From contig JANFAH010000001.1 of the NCBI GenBank assembly GCA_024663395.1, positions 4,588,001-4,652,000 on the forward strand: DNA of 64,000 nt, in the 5' to 3' direction. Below, in pieces: positions 58,134 through 64,000 of this stretch. The stretch comes from Pisolithus tinctorius (Eukaryota > Basidiomycota > Agaricomycetes > Boletales > Pisolithaceae). Numbering within the stretch: position 1 is the stretch's first letter; each line of letters starts with the position of its first letter. Below the pieces are notes generated by a model. It worked only from the letters and a program-made list of their open reading frames with translations, was not told the origin of the DNA and ran no database searches. Both the position numbers and the translations under genes were made by a program.

Positions 58134-59768
58134 ACCTCCTGAGATGCTGATGGTGAAATCTGTAAACCACTCAACACTGCAAGGACATGCTGATAAGTGA
58201 CAAGTCCCTTGCATCCACCCATGGCCTCAAGATGGTGAAACCAATTTTGTATGTCATCTGAAATAGCATTGAAACTTACACTTTGTACAGCCTAATTATG
58301 AAGTTCATTAGCTGGTAGGTGACAGTGGAGCATTCCCACTCACCTGCTGTGTGGATGCATGATACAGGGCATGGGCTGCCTCAGAAGACATCTCAATATC
58401 ACCATAGGCCTGACAGGGGTTACAGTCATTCAAGAGAGATACTTGCCCAGCCTAGTGAGGAAGTCCATTAGTAACTGTGCAGGAACAGATTCATCATCCA
58501 TTCACCTGCTGTGCAGACCACTGATACAAGATGAGAGGAACCTCAGTGGCCATCTGAACATCACCATAGCCAGGGTGTATTGTCAAGTCTGATTCATGGT
58601 CATTCGACACTTGCAAGGTCTGGTGAGAAAGTTCATTAGTGGACTGATGGGGGAAAGCAGTTTTCTTTCACCTGCTCTGCAGATGTCTGATGCATGGCAT
58701 GAGGTGTTTCAGTAGACATCTGAACATCACCATAGTTAGACAGCTCTGTCATGATATGTTGAGGAGGGATAGTACAGCCATTCAAGGCAGATACTTGCAA
58801 AGCCTAATGATGAAGCTCATTAGCAGCCAAGGGGGGGGGGGGGGGGGGGGGGGGGAGCAGAGTTGTTGTCACTCACCTGTCATGCAGACATCTGAAAAGT
58901 GGACATCTGATCATCACTGCAATTCAACTGCTCTGTTGGGTCTGGGGTGATATGCCAATGAGGATTATGTTCATTTGAGACCAAAGCCTAATGATGAAGT
59001 TCATAAGTGGCCAAGTGTGGGAAGAGTTATTTTTGTTCACCTTTCACACAGATATTTGAACATCACTGTCATTAGACTGCTCTACTGGAGTTGCTGGCAC
59101 TCCATTAAAGTGCATATCACTGTTGGCAGTTGAACAAACCTGAACATAAAATCAGAAGAGTGCTTGCCTTGAGTGATGAAAACTTTACCTGAGGTGACAT
59201 GGTGTCATTGGAATCTGAAAGACTGCGAATGGTGCAGGTAGCCATGTGGACCATTCCCATGACTGACATAGGCAGAATTGATCCAGAATTGCTTGCCATG
59301 GAATAGTGATTTGCAATGCCAAATTGATCTGTGTCCTGGCTGTGCTCAGCTAGCCTAGCAGAATGCTGTCTCTCTGCCAGTTCTTGGAGGTGACTTTTAC
59401 AAGGCAGGGGATCAGGCACCTGCAGATGTTGACATGCAAAAATTCATACAGCAAATAAAATGCACCACATGTGCCACTTCCAAGCTGGCATCCTTATTGG
59501 CCTTCAGGGACTTAGGAAGGTGATAGCCACTTGTCCATTGCTTTTGGGGGCCACACTTTGTCCTTATGGGTGCTGGTTCTTTGACTACTTCACATTCAGA
59601 TCCAGGTGATACCTCTTGCTGATGCCCCCCTGCTGATTCTGGGACTCTCTGTGCTGATCCAGCTAATGAGGATTCGTGCCCATCTGGAGGCTCTTCAGTG
59701 CCTGGTGTCTGGTCCCATGCAGAGTGAGTAAATGTTTGTGGTAGCGTAATTGAAAATGTACTGTGCAC
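58134..59768 (-). pseudogene. Gene H, 5' part with tandem exon repeats
   Basis: The first exon region, 59768-59412, gives a Ser/Gly/Pro-rich start and then PIRTKCGPQKQWTSGYHLPK. It continues at 59419-59230 with PDPLPCKSHLQELAERQHSA and LAEHSQDTDQFGIAN. Downstream, 59090-58330 holds four to five degenerate exon-intron units of about 155-170 bp (exon with DDVQMS-like residues, then GTGAGT-type donors). The gene is cut by the solo LTR at 57312-58133. Function unknown. Confidence 0.5.
58330..59090 (-). repeat. Tandem exon-intron units of gene H, with a 25-G run
   Basis: Repeated elements on the plus strand are TTCACCTGCT(G/C)TGCAGA, CATCTGAACATCACCATAG and CCTAATGATGAAGTTCATTAG. A homopolymer of 25 G at 58831-58855 lies in one intron-like segment and is prone to length change or sequencing error. 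Confidence 0.75.
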
Positions 59769-61897
59769 ACATATTCATGTGGTTCTTGTTCCATGGAAGT
59801 AGCATGGAATGGAGCCACTCAGTGAGTGGAATAAATACCCAAATTCACATCCCAGGTCCAGTGGTCTCAACAGCCTCATGCCCTAAGAAACAAAGGTGAT
59901 TCAAACAATCTAAACATAAAGACCATTAAAGACCATACAACCATGGCAAAACAGTCTTTGTTCAATGCTCAGCTTGAGGGTGATCTTGGATTTCCAGGAC
60001 AAATCAATAAGAATGGCAGGTACAATGACTATGGACACCCAATGTGTGTGACTCTTGCAGGCAGGATGGGAGGGATGGTGTTTACATAAGAGCTGACAAA
60101 AACAGATGTTACAAGGTCATGAGTCAACAACAGTTGGGAGAATGATTTTCTTGCCTTTGGTCTGCCTATGGGAGACTATGAATCTACACCATTATATATT
60201 GAAAAATAATGGTTTGGTTCTTGCTCTAATATAAATTGGGTCTGACAGTAATGAATTGATTTCTCACACTACAAAGTAACCTACATATATGTATGAACAG
60301 ACTTGATGTGATCAGTCATCATAATGAAGTATGTACATTGTACATCTTGACAGATGCTGCTAATGAGTGGGAAGCACTATACTTTCTAGTTGCAGGGTGA
60401 CTTTAAAGCAGGTGTGATTGGCTTGCAAAAAACTTATGACATAGGATCATAAATGGGACCTCACAATAGAGCATTCATACAACAGACAGCATAGATATAT
60501 CCCTTGCTGCATCGCCATTCTCCCCTTCTGTGGCTGCTACCATTGACATAGCAGGTTTGGAAGTGGAATTCCTCATCTTGGGGTACTTTTTCCACAGATA
60601 ATGCAGCAATGTGTCACATGACCTTCCTGATTTTGGAAAACTGTGAGCATGTTCAGGGAGGTAGAGGTCAGGTGCATAACACTGTTGACTCCAGAAATGG
60701 GAGATGCATGGAAAGGTAGTCAATGAGGTTTGGATGTTCGTAGTTGTGAAAAGTTGATTAAGGCCTGGAAAATGAGTAATGTCAAAGGAGTTATTACTTA
60801 CCAATGGTGCCAGCAACCTAAACTACCTTCTGACCCAACTATATTTCCTCCCACCACCAAGCTCAGATGCGATAGTGGGCAAAGTGGTAGCAACAACTGC
60901 CTAGGGAATGTGGGTGTGACAGACACTTTGGAACCATAAGTAGTGTACCTCATCTGACTACAGATGCCCAATGCATGCAACTCTCGAGTGACTCTGGTTG
61001 GAAAGTGGGGGCATTCAGAAGAGGATGGGAAGGCAGAGAGTGGGTCGACTCATGGAAATTGAAGCAATTTGCCTTACAGTGCCCATATTCAATCCTTGAG
61101 TCCCAGCAAACAAACTTATGGATTGATCCAAAAACACCTGAGGAGATGTCAACAGAAATAGTCAGAGAGTAATGGTTTATTACTTGCCTCTGACTACAAG
61201 TGCCCAATGCATGCAACTCTTGGGTGACTCTGGTGGCAGGATGGGAGATGGTATTGTTTATGTAATTACTGTAAGGGCTGATTTCCCATCGATTTGTGGG
61301 AGGGGAAAGAAGAATGGGCAACTGGGCCACTGCTTGACTGGGACTGCTCTGTGTCCTGGAACAATACTCAACTGCGAATGATCATTCCATGTAATGTAAC
61401 CACTTCTGGCACTCCTGGCATGGACACCAGGATCTGTACTCATTCCTTCATCTTCATACATAAGTGAAAGGTGTACTGTGTATCAACTTTCAAGGATTGG
61501 GTCAGCGCCAGGGCTGATCACACAAACCTGATGAGGCTGATATTGATGTTTGCTGTTATACAAGTGTAGTGCTAGCACAGGAGCCATGAAGTACTAACAG
61601 ACAGTCATTCTGGGTAATACAAGTAAATGTTGAACAAATTTATGCAACCACCACACAACTGATGGGCACAATGCAATGACACAGGCAAGTGAAGGGTGGT
61701 AAGAAATAATGTGAGACAAAGCAAAGAGTACAGCAAGAGAGTAATGGTGACAACCTGCCATAATGATGTATGAGACTGGTGTGATGTTCGAATTTAGCAA
61801 ATAACCATGACATCCTGTTGTGAGAATGTATGCTGAAGCTGTAAGGGATGGGTAGGACATGACAGATCAAATACACATATCATGCAGTGCTCACCAT
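59769..61897. other. Region between gene H and the RING relic
   Basis: No domain is recognised. A minus-strand open frame at 60816-60475 (114 codons) has no known features. The motif CCCAATGCATGCAACTCT with flanks recurs near 60966 and 61203, with a weaker copy at 60036, so part of the region is a degenerate repeat. It may contain decayed exons. Confidence 0.4.
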
Positions 61898-62749
61898 TTA
61901 TTTTATGTCTTCTTCATAAAAGACATCTGCCCAGATGTTGCCATGCTGGAGAAGCAGGTCTGAATCAACTCGGCCTACAGGAGCTCCAAACACAGCATTG
62001 ACTCCACCGATCATATGCTTTGCAATGGCTACCTTGATAGGCTTGTGATCCACAAAAGTCTGGCAAGTTATGACAGGACAGGTATACCAAGGGGTATGAA
62101 TGTGCTTGTTTTTGTGCGGCTCTTTGAGCTTCACAGCCATCATAGGCTTCTCCTTTAAGTGAGTGGGGATATCCTTCCAGCCTACCTGATCCATTAAACA
62201 TCTGTGGAACCATGTCCTCAGACAGCTGAAGCAAAGCAAATGGCCACATTTGACCAGCCTGATATGGTGAGATGATTACATAACATCACACATGAATGGA
62301 TGATCCATACAATTCCTGCACATAGGACAATTGACTGCCCTGGCATGGATGACAGTGAACTGCAACACCAATGCACTCAGTGATTGCATAGGTAGGTAAA
62401 CTGATTTCACCTTTGCAATGTGTTTACATATCTTCCCTTCTGTGGCCTTTGCATTGGCCTCAGCTTTCTGAGCAGCAGCTCATGCATCCTCAGCAGCTTG
62501 TTTCTCCTATGGATGGTCAGGACTTCAGCATTGGGCTGGAGGATCAGAGGTAATACTCACCTCCCAAGAATGTATCACTTCCAGTTCAAAGAACTTGGTC
62601 ATTTGCTCCACTTTCTGTGACAAATCATGAGGAAAATGATCTGCAATTGTTGCCAGTGGAATCACAGGAGCTGGTGCTGGCTTGAGTGCTGGCTGGTGTT
62701 TACATGGGGAATGCCAGAGAGTTTGCATAGAAGATTGGATAGTGGGCAT
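61898..62749 (-). pseudogene. RING-type zinc finger protein relic
   Basis: Minus-strand exons: 62749-62560 (ending FFELEVIHSWE), then a coiled-coil exon (EKQAAEDA, TGA at 62480-62482, AAAQKAEANAKATEGK), then NCPMCRNCMDHPFM and, after a short intron, KCGHLLCFSCLRTWF. Later come HTPWYTCPVITC and KPIKVAIAKHMI. The pairs CPMC, CGHLLC/FSC and CPVITC fit a RING domain (ubiquitin E3-type fold). The TGA stands where Arg is likely, so this copy is probably dead. It reads away from the WD40 gene. Confidence 0.65.
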
Positions 62750-63390
62750 TGGAGTAGAAGTTTGGGATGCTATTGACAGTAAGTCATGCTCAACAGTGGT
62801 GCCATACTCATAGGCTGAGCAAAGCCTTTCAAGTTTTTCTTGATAGTGGCAACAGCAGAGCTACAGTGCAGAGCCTGCTTTCAAAAAATTATTGGGTCTC
62901 CATTTGTGTCACTGTCCCTGACATGCAGCCATTGTCTTGTCATCACTTGATCATTGCCGAACATCTGGTCCTTCCAATATTGGCCTGCTGGCCTGTCCTA
63001 GTCTCATGATTCACATGTTTTGCTGGTTGTGATATTGCTCAACACAAAGGATCAACAAGTCCTGTGATGCATGTACCATTTCAACTCTTCACAGATTCAC
63101 ATCTAGCACAAAGGATATTGGAGCAACTTGCCTGCAATACATGCATCATGCATCATGTCTTGGGATTTGCTTGTGCTATATGCATATGTGTGCTATTTCA
63201 ACTCTTCACAAAATCACATCTGTGGCACAAGTCTTTTAGGGTGCATAGTGTCGTATTATGTCATGCTACCTCATGTGCATGAGGGCAGCTTGATTGGATT
63301 TCTTACAAAAGGAGTGAGTTCCCTCAAATTGCTGGTGATTTGCTAACATTTCACAAGTATTCTCTGATGCTCTCCACTCCATACATACAG
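62750..63390 (+). other. Upstream region of the WD40 gene
   Basis: It contains two copies of a short segment (ATTTCAACTCTTCACA plus ATCACATCT) near 63079 and 63203. An upstream exon of the WD40 gene is likely, but I cannot place it. Confidence 0.4.
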
Positions 63391-64000
63391 GATAAAAGCC
63401 TGAGAGGCCATACTGATACTGTGAACTGTCTAGCATTCTCACTGCAGGTTGATTACCTTGCAAGTGGTAGTGACAACTGTTCACTGATGGTGTGGTGTGT
63501 CAGTAGTGGGGAAGTGGCATGCGTCATCTGCACTCCAGTCCCAATACTCTCCATTCTCTGGGATCCATGCCAGCACTCAACTATTATTTTTGGTTGTGAT
63601 AATGGAGTAGCAGCAGTGTTGAGTGATTTTCAGGTAACAGAACATCCATTTTCTTTTTCCATGTTAATTGACATACTTGATGTCAGGAACCAGACTCCAC
63701 ACAGGCTGTCTTACTGGGAGTGAAGGCTCCAGTTTACTATCTCAACTTGGACCCTTCATCAGGAAAGCTTGCCCTGGGAGTAGGGCTGGAGATTCATATT
63801 GCCAAACCTGTTGCTCATAGTATGCTTTACCCCATCTTTTGATTGTTGTACATCCTAACCTCTATGTTGAATTTGTTGGCCATCACCTTAGGACAACATT
63901 CATCATCAGCATTGTCAGATTCTGAAACTGGCTGCAGTTCAGGTGGTATTGAGAAGATATCAAACATTGCATGCTCAGTCCACACTCATTCTCTACACTT
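63391..64000 (+). CDS. WD40-repeat protein, partial (runs off the window)
   Basis: After a CATACAG acceptor the exon reads DKSLRGHTDTVNCLAFSLQV, DYLASGSDNCSLMVWCVSSG, then SILWDPCQHSTIIFGCDNGV: WD40 blades with GH and WC/WD-type dipeptides. The frame ends at 63723, but a further exon-like segment near 63727-63810 (APVYYLNLDPSSGKLALGVG) continues the pattern. WD40 propellers are protein-interaction platforms. The 5' exon is upstream and the 3' end beyond the window. Whether it is intact is unknown; similar WD40 genes are multicopy in Agaricomycetes. Confidence 0.6.

Overview
The window looks like a gene-poor, transposon-dense segment of a basidiomycete (Agaricomycete-type) nuclear genome. The evidence is short spliceosomal introns of about 45-65 bp, a KDZ-family transposase relic, chromodomain Gypsy and Copia relics, members of uncharacterised multicopy protein families that I know from Agaricomycetes, and a fungal cytochrome P450. 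Most repeat DNA is nearly free of CpG and rich in TpG/CpA. Several broken coding regions carry TGA where CGA (Arg) is expected, as cytosine methylation followed by deamination would produce. The gene island at about 46.0-50.4 kb and the youngest LTR elements keep many CpGs. I see no bacterial features, CRISPR array, rRNA or recognisable tRNA.

Layout. 1-5.6 kb: LTR-like repeat-A fragment, then arm 1 of a module made of a palindrome-rich leader, a 45-bp tandem array, a spacer, a ~21-bp minisatellite and fragments of RNA polymerase II largest subunit (RPB1), interrupted by two solo LTRs. 5.7-8.9 kb: decayed KDZ transposase. 8.9-10.7 kb: repeat A with a conserved small ORF. 10.7-21.7 kb: an uncharacterised minus-strand gene (gene G) split by a solo LTR and by a 6.6-kb non-autonomous LTR element at 13635-20261. 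21.7-23.1 kb: a TIR element and a ~240-bp tandem array. 24.0-26.9 kb: gene A (plus strand), largely coherent, with tandemly duplicated exons. 28.6-32.2 kb: more RPB1 fragments and arm 2 of the module in inverted orientation. 32.2-34.4 kb: Copia relic. 34.5-45.9 kb: a pogo-like transposase split by a Gypsy element (35011-45568) that itself holds repeat A, two solo LTRs of the non-autonomous family, a fold-back DNA element, a small Copia LTR and an antisense zinc-cluster ORF.

46.1-50.3 kb is the clearest host-gene island: a P450 with about ten introns and a four-exon leucine-rich-repeat gene, both on the plus strand and both apparently intact. 51-53.7 kb holds a small Copia solo LTR and a tandem array into which a second fold-back element inserted. 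53.7-62.8 kb is minus-strand: an uncharacterised ORF cluster, a multicopy Agaricomycete family gene (gene H) cut by a solo LTR, and a RING-type relic. The window ends inside a plus-strand WD40 gene.

The repeats interact as a nested stack. Ten solo LTRs with 5-bp target duplications can be delimited to the base, against two elements that keep both LTRs. The non-autonomous element and the Gypsy element share leader and polypurine-tract sequence, suggesting a parasite-host pair. The least described structures are the RPB1/minisatellite inverted pair, the two 1571-bp fold-back elements with swapped ends, and the antisense Cys-cluster ORF.
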